Assembly (NCBI RefSeq): GCF_008329605.1
Contig: NZ_NPKO01000002.1
Coordinates: forward strand, 62,001 to 126,000
Length of the DNA stretch: 64,000 bases
From: Mycolicibacterium sp. P9-64
GTDB taxonomy: Bacteria; Actinomycetota; Actinomycetes; Mycobacteriales; Mycobacteriaceae
Direction: 5' to 3'
The translations under genes and the position numbers were made by a program. Below, one piece after another: positions 44,045-52,852 of this stretch. The notes beneath the pieces were generated by a model. The model made no database searches. It was not told the origin of the DNA and saw nothing but the letters and a program-made list of their open reading frames with translations. The stretch's first letter is position 1, and the number at the start of each line of letters is the position of its first letter.

Positions 44045-44051
44045 CGGGAGC
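44025..44051. terminator. hairpin terminator of the peptide transporter operon
   Basis: GCTCCCGGGCC and GGCCCGGGAGC form a perfect 11-bp stem with a 5-base loop, starting 10 bp after the stop of the substrate-binding protein gene. Part of the stem overlaps the hutI remnant. It could stop transcription from both sides. Confidence 0.7.
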
Positions 44052-44060
44052 ATGTCGATG

Positions 44061-45902
44061 TCACCTCTCGGACAACCAGACATTCGTCGGGTCGATCTGT
44101 GAGTAGTTCGGGATCACGATCGTGTTGTGCACACGCGAGGAATGGTATGTCGGGACCATCGGCGAGGTGATCGGGTAGATCGCCGCGTCGTTCGTCACGA
44201 CGGCGTCGGCCTCGGCCCACAACTTGCTCGCGGTCGCTGAATCTGGTTCAGACGACGCCTTTTCGATGAGTTTGTTGACCTCTGAGTTGTTGTAGAAACC
44301 GTAGTTGCTGCCGTTGGGGGGATACGCGGATCCGGGGTTTCCGTCGTTCCCGTAGAACAACGGTCCGAAGTACGACCTCGCGGCATCGCCGTACCAGTCC
44401 GGGCCCCACTGGGCGATCGCCACGTCCCACGTGCCTGCCCGTGCGACCGACGGCACCGTCACGTACTTCGTGTAGAAGTCGGCGGAGTTGGCGGTGATGC
44501 CCTCGACGGTTACGCCAATCTTGCTCAATTGCTGCTGCAGCGTCAGGAAGACCGACTTCGCGTCGGAGGAGTCGGACGGGTAGAGGACCTTGAACGTCAT
44601 CGATTCATGACCGGCGTCGGTCAGATCCGCCTTCGCCTTGCCCTCGTCGAACGGATGGGGATTTGGGCTGGTGTTGCTTTCCGTGCCGGAGAGGCCAGCG
44701 GGCAGCACGTGTGTCAGCGGAGGAGAGACCTGCGGTCCCGAAAGATCGACTATCAGCTTGTCCCGATCGATCCCTCGGGTGATCGCTTGACGTACCGCGG
44801 CCGAGCTCAGCGCCCCGCCGTTGTTTGGTGACACCGTGTTGAAGACGAGATAGGGGCTCGACCAGAGGTTCGGCGTCAGGTTCAGGTTCTTGTCCTTCGA
44901 CGCGATGAGACCGGGAACGACGCTGTTGGGTGGCGCGGTGTTCCACGCCATGTCCGCGGCGCCATTGTTCGCCTGGAGCTGGGTCTGGATGGTTTGGGCA
45001 TTGCCCGTCTGGTTGACCTCGATCGCGTCGACGTACGCGTTTCGGATGTCGTCGGTCGCTGCGTCCCAGGCAGGGTTTCGGCCGTAGACGATCTCTCTGG
45101 TCGGGGTGTACTTGGTGATGCGGTACGGACCGTTGGCGATCGTGTGTTGAGCGAGCTCGGCGCTTGCCGGGATGTACTGGTCGTACTCAGCGGGCACGGG
45201 GGAGAACACGGGCATCGCGAGCATGTCGACGAAGTACGAAGTCGGACTGGTCAGCTTGAACACGAGCGTCTGCGGATCGGCGGGGTCGACACTGGCACCG
45301 GCAATGTCGTTGGAATTCTGATACTGGGCCATCGCCGAAGCGGAGTTCGCGTCGACCTTCGCGAAGCCCTCGCAGTACGCGCTCAGGCCGACGATCAAAG
45401 ATTCGAAGTTCGGCATCCCGCCGAACGGGCGAGCCGGGTTGCACGCGCGTTTGACTGCTCGGACAGCGTCGGCGGCAGTCACCTGGCGAGCCGGCGTGGT
45501 GTCCCATCGAACACCCGGCTTGATCGTCAGCCGCACCGTGCTCCCACCGTCGGTGATTCCGCCGTTGGCCATCGTCGGTAACTCCGTGACCACATCGGGA
45601 GCTGGTGTGGTGGTCTTGCCCACGACAGCCGGATACGCCAGCAACTGGCGACTCCACATGCGCTGGCTGAGGTAGCCGATGTAGTTGTAGGAGATGTTGG
45701 GATCCATGAAGTCAACGTCGGCGGTACCCAACATGTGGAGCGTCCCTCCACGCGTGGGAGTGCCCTCATCGTTGGTGTTCACCGGAAACTGTCCGGCTGA
45801 CTCATTGCCGCCGTCGCCAGTAGACGATGTGCACGCGGCTGTGAGCGCGATTGCCGCGCATGCCGCGACGATTCTGTGGGCCAGTACTCGTTTCACGATC
45901 AT
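44061..45902 (-). CDS. peptide ABC transporter substrate-binding lipoprotein
   Basis: From ATG 45902 (AGGAG five bases upstream) the protein has 613 residues. The lipoprotein signal ends at TAAC; the family 5 solute-binding domain follows (GGTLHMLGTADVDFMDPNIS, VRLTIKPGVRWDTTPARQVT, GPYRITKYTPTREIVYGRNP). It should capture oligopeptides or similar cargo outside the membrane. It is the last gene of the five-gene transporter set, separated from the permease gene by 180 bp, which may contain a promoter or processing site. The ligand is unknown. Confidence 0.88.
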   Translation of the reverse strand: MIVKRVLAHRIVAACAAIALTAACTSSTGDGGNESAGQFPVNTNDEGTPTRGGTLHMLGTADVDFMDPNISYNYIGYLSQRMWSRQLLAYPAVVGKTTTPAPDVVTELPTMANGGITDGGSTVRLTIKPGVRWDTTPARQVTAADAVRAVKRACNPARPFGGMPNFESLIVGLSAYCEGFAKVDANSASAMAQYQNSNDIAGASVDPADPQTLVFKLTSPTSYFVDMLAMPVFSPVPAEYDQYIPASAELAQHTIANGPYRITKYTPTREIVYGRNPAWDAATDDIRNAYVDAIEVNQTGNAQTIQTQLQANNGAADMAWNTAPPNSVVPGLIASKDKNLNLTPNLWSSPYLVFNTVSPNNGGALSSAAVRQAITRGIDRDKLIVDLSGPQVSPPLTHVLPAGLSGTESNTSPNPHPFDEGKAKADLTDAGHESMTFKVLYPSDSSDAKSVFLTLQQQLSKIGVTVEGITANSADFYTKYVTVPSVARAGTWDVAIAQWGPDWYGDAARSYFGPLFYGNDGNPGSAYPPNGSNYGFYNNSEVNKLIEKASSEPDSATASKLWAEADAVVTNDAAIYPITSPMVPTYHSSRVHNTIVIPNYSQIDPTNVWLSER

Positions 45903-46082
45903 GTGGCTCCTACTAAATGGGCTCGCTGACGAGCGACGAAGTTGCCAAACTGTATGACGGGAGAGCGTGGAGCACAAGACTGTTCTTGTTCTGTTACATC
46001 TTCGCGAGCCTGGGATTCCCGACGTCGTGCTCCCGCCGCGCCCCCAGGCCAGAGTTGGGAGATGGGCCGGGTGGGGTCCTTG

Positions 46083-47045
46083 TCAGCGAAGTCGCACGCG
46101 CGGATCGATGAGGGCATAGAGGACGTCCACGATGATGTTCATCAGGACGACGGCAACAGCCGCGATGATCACGATCCCGATGATCACCGGAAGATCTTGG
46201 TTGGTGATGGCGACGACGGCTTCGCGCCCTAGCCCCGGTAGGCCGAAGACGGACTCGACCAGTATCGCCCCGCCGAGCGCAACCCCGACGTCCACGCCGA
46301 ACTGTGTGAGCACGGGCGTCAGCGCGCTGCGCAAGGCATGCCGAACGATCACCCGCATCTCACCCACACCCTTTGCTCGGGCAGTTCGCACGTAGTCCTC
46401 CCCCAAGACGTCGAGCATCGCTGAACGGGTCAGCCGCGTGTAGGCCGCAGCCGAGACCAGAGCCAGCGTCAACCAAGGGAGAATCATGTGCCTGACCCAC
46501 TCGAGTGGGTCCGCGGTCAACGACACGTAGTCCCCAGCCGGCAACCAGTCCCACCCGGCTTCGGATGAGAGGTAGAACAGCGCATAGATCAGGCCAAAGC
46601 CGAGTACGAAGACCGGGATCGAGAAGAAGACCAATGCAACGCCGGTGACGATGCGGTCCGCCATCGAGCGCGGATGCACCGCCGAATAGACACCACTTGC
46701 CACGCCAAGGGTGAGCCAGAGTAACGCTGCGCCGACGACGAGCGAGAGCGTAACGGGGGCACCCTGTTTCAGCACGGTCGTCACCGGGATGCCGTAGTAG
46801 TAGTCCGTACCAAGGTCTCCGTGCAGCAGCCTGCCGATGAAGTTCCAGTACTGCGTAGGCAGTGGCTGATCCAGTCCGAGGTTCTCGTAAACGCGGTCCA
46901 CGGTCTCGGGAGTGGCCTGACGACCGGCAAGCCGCTGGGCCACGTTTCGTGGGTTGCCGGCGAAGAACAACGCGTACGTCACGAACGTGACCAGCAGGAG
47001 AACCACGATGCCCTGAAAGCCACGTTGAGTGAGGAACCGGATCAT
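46083..47045 (-). CDS. peptide ABC transporter permease, DppB type
   Basis: The 320-residue protein has six membrane segments. Family marks are ETVDRVYENLGLDQPLPTQYW near the start, the EAA-loop GEDYVRTARAKGVGEMRVIV, and the C-terminal ALIDPRVRLR. Its ATG overlaps the end of the second permease gene by 4 bp. It pairs with that permease to form the channel. Confidence 0.9.
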   Translation of the reverse strand: MIRFLTQRGFQGIVVLLLVTFVTYALFFAGNPRNVAQRLAGRQATPETVDRVYENLGLDQPLPTQYWNFIGRLLHGDLGTDYYYGIPVTTVLKQGAPVTLSLVVGAALLWLTLGVASGVYSAVHPRSMADRIVTGVALVFFSIPVFVLGFGLIYALFYLSSEAGWDWLPAGDYVSLTADPLEWVRHMILPWLTLALVSAAAYTRLTRSAMLDVLGEDYVRTARAKGVGEMRVIVRHALRSALTPVLTQFGVDVGVALGGAILVESVFGLPGLGREAVVAITNQDLPVIIGIVIIAAVAVVLMNIIVDVLYALIDPRVRLR

Positions 47046-48094
47046 GTTCCGGCCCCGCTCGCCGACGGCTTGGAAACCGCCAGAGGTGGAGGCGTCCTGC
47101 CGTCGCCGCGAGAGCGTCTGCGAAGCCTGCTACGCCGCACGCCCAGACGGTCACCACGCGGATCGAAGGCGTCTCGCACGCCATCGCCAAGAATGTTGAA
47201 CGAAATCGTCAGGATGAGTAGGGCAAGACCCGGGAAGAGGAGGAACCACCAGGCGTGCAGGTAGAGCTGATTGGCGGAAGCGTCGCTAATCATGCCGCCC
47301 CAGTCGGCGGTAGGCGGTTGGACGCCGATGCCCAGGAACGACAGAGCGGCCCCGGTGAGCACCGCGGTGGGGATGAGAAGCGTGGCGAACACGATGGCCG
47401 GCGCGATGACGTTGGGCAGCACGTCAACGAAGATGATGCGCATGTCGCCGGCCCCGAGGGATCTGGACGCCTCGACGAACTCCTTCTCGCGCAGCGAAAT
47501 CACCTGCCCGCGAATGATGCGCGCTACGGAGGCCCAACCGAACATCGCAATGACACCCATGATCTGAAAGATGTTGATCTGCCCGACTACGGAAACCAGT
47601 GCGACGCCGAACAATAGGAAGGGAATCGCCAACGCCGTGTCGATGATGCGCGAGATGATGATGTCGATGACGCCGCGAAAATAGCCTGCGAACAGCCCGA
47701 GGGTAACGCCGAGGACGATCGACATCGCCGTTGCGCCCAGACCGATGGCGAGAGAGATGCGTGCGCCGTAGACCACGCGTACCAAGACATCTCGACCAGC
47801 TTGGTCGGTGCCGAGCCAAAAGCTCGAGTTGGGGCCGACGGGTAGCCCTAGCGGTGACCGCGCATCAGGGGTGTAGTACATGTCGTTGGGACCGTGCCCA
47901 GTCACCAACGTGAAAATCGGGGCCGCGATTGCCACGACTATCAGCGACACGATGACGCCGAGCGAGACCATGGCACCTCTGTCACGCCGCAGCCGAGCAA
48001 GTGCAAGCGACAGCGGACTTCGCCCCTCGCTCCTCGGCACGTCCGGGGTGAATGCCGGATCGGGGACTGCCGTCACATCGATACTCGCCGTCAC
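47042..48094 (-). CDS. peptide ABC transporter permease, DppC type
   Basis: The GTG at 48094 gives about 350 residues; the long upstream frame is antisense to the ATPase gene and is not protein-like. Marks of the family are the N-terminal ARLRRDRGAMVSLGVIV, FWLGTDQAGRDVLVRVVYGA, the EAA loop EKEFVEASRSLGAGDMRII and GVQPPTADWGGMISD. The C-terminal tail after DAFDPRGDRL is unusually basic. Confidence 0.88.
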   Translation of the reverse strand: MTASIDVTAVPDPAFTPDVPRSEGRSPLSLALARLRRDRGAMVSLGVIVSLIVVAIAAPIFTLVTGHGPNDMYYTPDARSPLGLPVGPNSSFWLGTDQAGRDVLVRVVYGARISLAIGLGATAMSIVLGVTLGLFAGYFRGVIDIIISRIIDTALAIPFLLFGVALVSVVGQINIFQIMGVIAMFGWASVARIIRGQVISLREKEFVEASRSLGAGDMRIIFVDVLPNVIAPAIVFATLLIPTAVLTGAALSFLGIGVQPPTADWGGMISDASANQLYLHAWWFLLFPGLALLILTISFNILGDGVRDAFDPRGDRLGVRRSRLRRRSRGDGRTPPPLAVSKPSASGAGT

Positions 48095-48140
48095 AGCGGG
48101 ATGCCCGCCCTTCTCGTATGGGATGACAACCGTTTTCCTG

Positions 48141-49301
48141 TCACGAGGTGCCCGACTCCGATGTGGCGCTCGCAGCCGGGGACTGACCGAACGCAGGCTG
48201 CACGAGATCGACTGACTGCAGCTGCTCGCCGCGCTCCACCGGGAAGTGGCAGGCCGCGAGGTGGCTGCTGGAGTCGTCGAGTCGCGGCTCGAGTGTGGGA
48301 GTGATCTCTGAACACGTGCCGCGCACCTTGGGGCAGCGCGGGTGGAAGGAGCAGCCGGATGGAAGGGCGATCGGCGAGGGAGGATCGCCCTGCAGGATGA
48401 CACGGGGTCGGTTGTGCACCGTGTCGGGATCCGGCTCTCGCACAGCAGATAACAGTGCTGCGGTGTACGGATGGCGCGGCGCTTCGAACAGGTCCTGGGT
48501 CTCGCCGATCTCGACGATCTTGCCGAGGTACATCACGGCCACCCGGTCGCTGATGTGCCGAACGACCGACAGGTCATGGCCGATGAAGAGATAGGTCAAG
48601 TCGAGTTCGCGCTGCAGGTCGGTGAGCAAGTTCAGTATCTGAGCCTGAATCGATACGTCCAGTGCAGACACCGGTTCGTCGCAGATGATGACATCGGGAC
48701 GAACAATCAGGGCCCGGGCAATCCCGATACGCTGCCGCTGGCCACCGGAGAACTCCGCTGGAAATCGGTTGTAGTGCTCAGGGTTGAGACCGACCAGCTC
48801 CATCGTCTCCTGAACGGTGCGCTTCTGGGTTGTGCGGTCTCCGACCGAGTGGATTCGCAGGGGGTCGCCGATGATCGACCCGACCCGACGCCGCGGGTTC
48901 AGTGAGCCGTAAGGATCTTGGAAGATCATCTGAATCCGTCGACGCAGCGGACGCATCTCACGCTTGCTGAGCGTGCTGATGTCACGACCCTGAAGGACGA
49001 TGGTTCCCGAGTCGATGTCGTACGACCGCATGGCACAGCGGGCGAGTGTTGATTTGCCGCAGCCCGTTTCGCCGACGAGGCCCAGAGTCTCGCCGCGGTG
49101 CAGCTGGAGGCTGACTTCGTTGACGGCGTGCAGCTGGTCCCGACGGCGCGAAAACAGGGAGCCAGACTGCACCGGGAAACTCTTGACGACGTTGTCCAAC
49201 TCCAGCATCACCTCACGTCCCTGTCGCCTTCCTTGGCCAGGGTCCGTCGCCGGGGCGCTGGGGGAGTCGTTCGGATGCGTGCCTCTCGTCGTTTCGCTCA
49301 C
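48141..49301 (-). CDS. peptide ABC transporter ATPase, OppF/DppF type
   Basis: GTG 49301 overlaps the upstream ATPase stop (GTGA), giving 386 residues; an internal ATG at 49208 would remove 31 residues. Walker A GETGCGKST, Q-loop MIFQDPYGSLNPR, signature FSGGQRQR, Walker B VIICDEPVSALD and H-loop FIGHDLSVV are intact. The C-terminal oligopeptide domain has CSFHPRCPKVRGTC, a cysteine set that binds an iron-sulfur cluster in some homologues. Confidence 0.9.
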   Translation of the reverse strand: MSETTRGTHPNDSPSAPATDPGQGRRQGREVMLELDNVVKSFPVQSGSLFSRRRDQLHAVNEVSLQLHRGETLGLVGETGCGKSTLARCAMRSYDIDSGTIVLQGRDISTLSKREMRPLRRRIQMIFQDPYGSLNPRRRVGSIIGDPLRIHSVGDRTTQKRTVQETMELVGLNPEHYNRFPAEFSGGQRQRIGIARALIVRPDVIICDEPVSALDVSIQAQILNLLTDLQRELDLTYLFIGHDLSVVRHISDRVAVMYLGKIVEIGETQDLFEAPRHPYTAALLSAVREPDPDTVHNRPRVILQGDPPSPIALPSGCSFHPRCPKVRGTCSEITPTLEPRLDDSSSHLAACHFPVERGEQLQSVDLVQPAFGQSPAASATSESGTS

Positions 49302-50320
49302 GAGTCGACGGCTCCTGGCTTGCCAAGGGCCAATGTCTCGAGAGAGTCCGTCATCCGCGTGGAGGCGCTGGGAAGCCAGCATGCCGAACGGTGCTCGTTG
49401 CTGTGCATGACCCTTTGCAGGGCCGGGCGTTCCAACCGGCAGACGTCCATGGCGTGGGGACAGCGGGGGTGGAATGCGCATCCGCTCGGCGGAGCGACCA
49501 GGCTGGGCGGCCTCCCGCTGATCGAGTTCAGTCGTCGTCCAGCGGTGTCAGCCGATGGGATGGATCGCAGCAGACCCGCTGTGTAGGGATGGTGCTGCGC
49601 GTAGAAGATGTCGCGCAACGGTGCCGTCTCGATCACGCGGCCCCCGTACATGACGCACACGTTGTCAGCGATGTCGGCAATGACTCCGAGGTCGTGGGTG
49701 ATCACGATGAGCGCCGTTCCGAACTCTTCTTGAAGCCGCCGCATCACCTCGAGAACCTGCGCCTGGACGGTGACGTCGAGCGCGGTGGTGGGCTCGTCTG
49801 CGATCAGCAGCTGGGGTCTCAGAGACATGGCCATCGCGATCATCGCTCGTTGTCGCATGCCCCCGGAGAACTGATGGGGGTAGTCATCGATGCGTCGGTC
49901 CGGTTGCGGGATGCCGACCAAGCGCAGCAACTCCACGGCACGCTTTCGAGCGGCGCGTTTCGACAGCTTCTCGTGAACACGGATTTGCTCCACGATCTGC
50001 CATCCGACGCGGTACAGGGGATGCAGACTGGACAGGGGGTCCTGAAAGACCATGGCGATCTCGGCGCCTCGAACGGCTCGTAACTTCGCCGTAGACATGG
50101 TCAAGAGGTCGTCCCCATTGAATGACGACCGACCGGTGATGGTGGCGCCGCGCAACAACCCCACCAGCGCCTGGGTGCTCACGCTCTTCCCCGAGCCGGA
50201 CTCTCCGACGATGCCGAGTGTCTGCCCGGCGTCCAGCTGAAATGAGACGTCCTGGATGGCTTGCACCGGACCGTCCGGCGTATCGAATGCCACGTTCAGT
50301 CCATCGACCTCTAGCAGCAT
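49298..50320 (-). CDS. peptide ABC transporter ATPase, OppD/DppD type
   Basis: From ATG 50320 (GGAGG nearby) the protein has 340 residues with Walker [11 protein letters not shown]-loop [12 protein letters not shown], signature FSGGMRQR, Walker [13 protein letters not shown] and H-loop VITHDLGVI. The oligopeptide C-terminal domain carries [15 protein letters not shown]. It is the first gene of the transporter set and lies 149 bp downstream of the kinase/lyase fusion gene. Confidence 0.9.
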   Translation of the reverse strand: MLLEVDGLNVAFDTPDGPVQAIQDVSFQLDAGQTLGIVGESGSGKSVSTQALVGLLRGATITGRSSFNGDDLLTMSTAKLRAVRGAEIAMVFQDPLSSLHPLYRVGWQIVEQIRVHEKLSKRAARKRAVELLRLVGIPQPDRRIDDYPHQFSGGMRQRAMIAMAMSLRPQLLIADEPTTALDVTVQAQVLEVMRRLQEEFGTALIVITHDLGVIADIADNVCVMYGGRVIETAPLRDIFYAQHHPYTAGLLRSIPSADTAGRRLNSISGRPPSLVAPPSGCAFHPRCPHAMDVCRLERPALQRVMHSNEHRSACWLPSASTRMTDSLETLALGKPGAVDS

Positions 50321-50469
50321 TCGAACCTCCAGTCGATCCTCGGTATCGAAGTCTTGTCTCCGAAATCTTATGTGCCGAACGACCTTTGCACAAGATGTCA
50401 CTTGTACTGTCACATAACTCACGGCGGGCTTCGGCACGGTCGCAGTCCTCGCCGGACGACGCCCGCGAG

Positions 50470-52785
50470 CTAGCCGCGGAGGACCTCCACCAAGGACTGG
50501 ACGAAAAGGTCTGCGTGATCACGCCGCCAGACCAGAGGGGGACGAATCTTGAGCACGTCGCCCCCAGGGCCCGTGCGGCCGGCAAGGATGCCACGTCGAA
50601 CAAGACCGTCAAGGACGCCACGCGCGTAAGCGCTTCGGTCCGCGCCCTCCGGAGCAAGTAGGTCGACACCGACGATGAGCCCACGACCTCGAACGGCACC
50701 GAGCCGTTCTGAGCGCGATGCAGCCTCCCGCAGCTCGGCTCGTAGATGGTCGCCCACATCGACGACTCGCTGCGGCAGTCCGGTGTGCTGCAGGTGATCG
50801 AGCACGGTGAGACCGGCGACTGCTGCCGCCGGCGTCGCCGCAAAGGACGAGAAGTACTCGTAATCACCCGCGAGGGCGTCGGCTATCTCTCGGCGAGTGA
50901 GCACGGCCCCGACGGGATAGCCTGCGCCCATTGGCTTGCCGAGAGTCACCAGATCGGGGACGACCCCTGCCGCCGCGAAGCGCCACATGTGTTCCCCGGT
51001 GCGGTGATAACCGCACTGCACCTCATCGGCGAGATACAGCCCACCGTTGCGATGAGCGCCGTCGATGAGCCCGCCTAGGAATTCGTCGGGGACGTCCCAT
51101 ACTCCCTCGCTGGTGAACGCCGTGTCGGCAAGGACGAGCGCCAGCCGGTCGCCCGTCTCGGCGAGGGCGACCGATGCCGCATCCATCCGCGCTGCTGCCA
51201 CTGCGCCGCTGAGCCCCTCCGGTCCCGGCCGGGGCGCCGCAAAGGTGGCGACGTGCGCTGGGCGGTACCCGCGAGGCCACTCGTTCGGACTCAGGTCTGC
51301 AAACCACTTCGACGATCCGTGGTAGGCGTGCTCGGCAACCACAGCACCCGTCCCCCCGGTGTATGCCGTCGCCATCCGCCACGCGAGGTCATTGGCCTCG
51401 GTGCCCGATGTCGTGAACAGGCACGTGTCGAACGCGTCTGGCAGCGTGGCGAGCAACCGCTCCGCGAGTGTCACCACCGCCGGATGCAGATAGCGCGAGT
51501 GAGTGTTCAGCGTGGCCAGTTGAGTGCTCACTGCGCGCGTGACAGCGGGGTGAGCGTGCCCCAAGACTGCGATGTTGTTGTACGCGTCCAGATAACGCTG
51601 CCCGTCGGCGGCCACCAGCCAAGGCCCTTCGCCGCGAACGATTTCCAGAGGTGTCCGATAGAAGAGTGGGCTCAGCGTCCCGCCCATCACCGCGGCCCGG
51701 CGTCCTGCCAGTCCGGGCGTGGCTGCGACCGCCCCCAGCCCGGCATGCGCCGTGCCGGCGAGACGAGCGAGCCGTTGGGCGAGCTCTGCGGAGCCAAGCG
51801 CGGTCAGCTCGGAAAGCACCCGGCTAGCGGGGGCCTCGTGCTGCGTGATGTAAGCCGCGTTATCGGGGTGAGTGAGCCGTCGACGTGACGAGATCACAAT
51901 GGTCAGTGCGAGCCGAGCAAGCACGAGCTCACCGAGCACTGCGACCTCAGCGTCGTTGAGTAGCCGGTGTTGCTGGTACCCACGGAGAACGGCATCGATC
52001 AGCTCCCACGTTCCCAGGGGTTGCTCTTTCGCGGTGTTGCGCAGCACCGAGGTAAGGGTGACTGCAAGATCGCAGACCGCCGCCGTGTGATGGAGGTCGC
52101 CAAAGTCGATGACACCGCTGACCTCGTCATCCACCGCGAGCACGTTGGTCAGCGTCACGTCAGCATGTTGCAGGCCTGATGGAAGACTCTGGGTGCTCAG
52201 CGCGGCCGCCTCGAAACGAGGGATGAGGTCTCGAAGCATCTCTCCGGATGGGCCGAGGGTGTTATGAGTGGCCGCCGCGGCGACTGCCCCGGCCCGGCGT
52301 ACGTCCCAGTCGAGCGTTCGATCCGCCGCGGGGTGGAATAGGCCCTGTAGCCCTACGCTCGTCCGCGCAGCGGTGGACCCTACCTGCGCGGCCAGGTGCT
52401 CTGTCATGGTGCGCCCTTCGAGCGGCGCACCGGGAATCACCGTGATGACTCGGGCGAGGCACTTCCGCCCCGCATCGTCGACGACCTCGCCAACCAGCTT
52501 GCCCGACTGCAGCGGCACGGTCCTCGGGACGGGCAGCTCAGAAGCGACGGTCCTGAGGTGATCAGCGGCAACGATCTCCATGTCGATTATCGCGTGATCC
52601 TCGGCGGGGTTGGACACCTTGAGTACGTAGCGATCGTCGAGCATGACTATGACGTCGCGTTCACTCGACATCGAGCGTGCTTCGCCCACTGCTAAACCCC
52701 AACGTTCCTCGACGAGTCCAAGGGCGCGTTCCAGCGACAGGCTCGGTGCGGCAGCATCGAGGACCGTCTTCTTCGCGGGTGACAT
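50470..52785 (-). CDS. fused APH-type kinase and class III PLP enzyme (phospho-lyase-like)
   Basis: The 771-residue protein has two enzymes. Residues 1 to about 340 are an aminoglycoside-phosphotransferase-like kinase: Lys56 in YVLKVS, HAD at 207-209, Asn214, and Asp228 in VIDFGD. Residues from about 355 are a class III aminotransferase fold: FTTSGTEAND, ADEVQCGYHRTG (Asp587) and LVTLGKPMGAGYP (Lys617). The same pair of activities, as separate proteins, degrades 5-hydroxylysine in mammals (kinase, then phospho-lyase). A kinase/phospho-lyase acting on hydroxylysine, ethanolamine or another amino alcohol is therefore likely. An aminotransferase role is the alternative. Confidence 0.82.
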   Translation of the reverse strand: MSPAKKTVLDAAAPSLSLERALGLVEERWGLAVGEARSMSSERDVIVMLDDRYVLKVSNPAEDHAIIDMEIVAADHLRTVASELPVPRTVPLQSGKLVGEVVDDAGRKCLARVITVIPGAPLEGRTMTEHLAAQVGSTAARTSVGLQGLFHPAADRTLDWDVRRAGAVAAAATHNTLGPSGEMLRDLIPRFEAAALSTQSLPSGLQHADVTLTNVLAVDDEVSGVIDFGDLHHTAAVCDLAVTLTSVLRNTAKEQPLGTWELIDAVLRGYQQHRLLNDAEVAVLGELVLARLALTIVISSRRRLTHPDNAAYITQHEAPASRVLSELTALGSAELAQRLARLAGTAHAGLGAVAATPGLAGRRAAVMGGTLSPLFYRTPLEIVRGEGPWLVAADGQRYLDAYNNIAVLGHAHPAVTRAVSTQLATLNTHSRYLHPAVVTLAERLLATLPDAFDTCLFTTSGTEANDLAWRMATAYTGGTGAVVAEHAYHGSSKWFADLSPNEWPRGYRPAHVATFAAPRPGPEGLSGAVAAARMDAASVALAETGDRLALVLADTAFTSEGVWDVPDEFLGGLIDGAHRNGGLYLADEVQCGYHRTGEHMWRFAAAGVVPDLVTLGKPMGAGYPVGAVLTRREIADALAGDYEYFSSFAATPAAAVAGLTVLDHLQHTGLPQRVVDVGDHLRAELREAASRSERLGAVRGRGLIVGVDLLAPEGADRSAYARGVLDGLVRRGILAGRTGPGGDVLKIRPPLVWRRDHADLFVQSLVEVLRG

Positions 52786-52852
52786 GAACGCTCCTGGTTC
52801 GGCGGGTTATTGGTTGGCAGCGGTCGACCTGGGACATGACCCAGTGAGCGTC

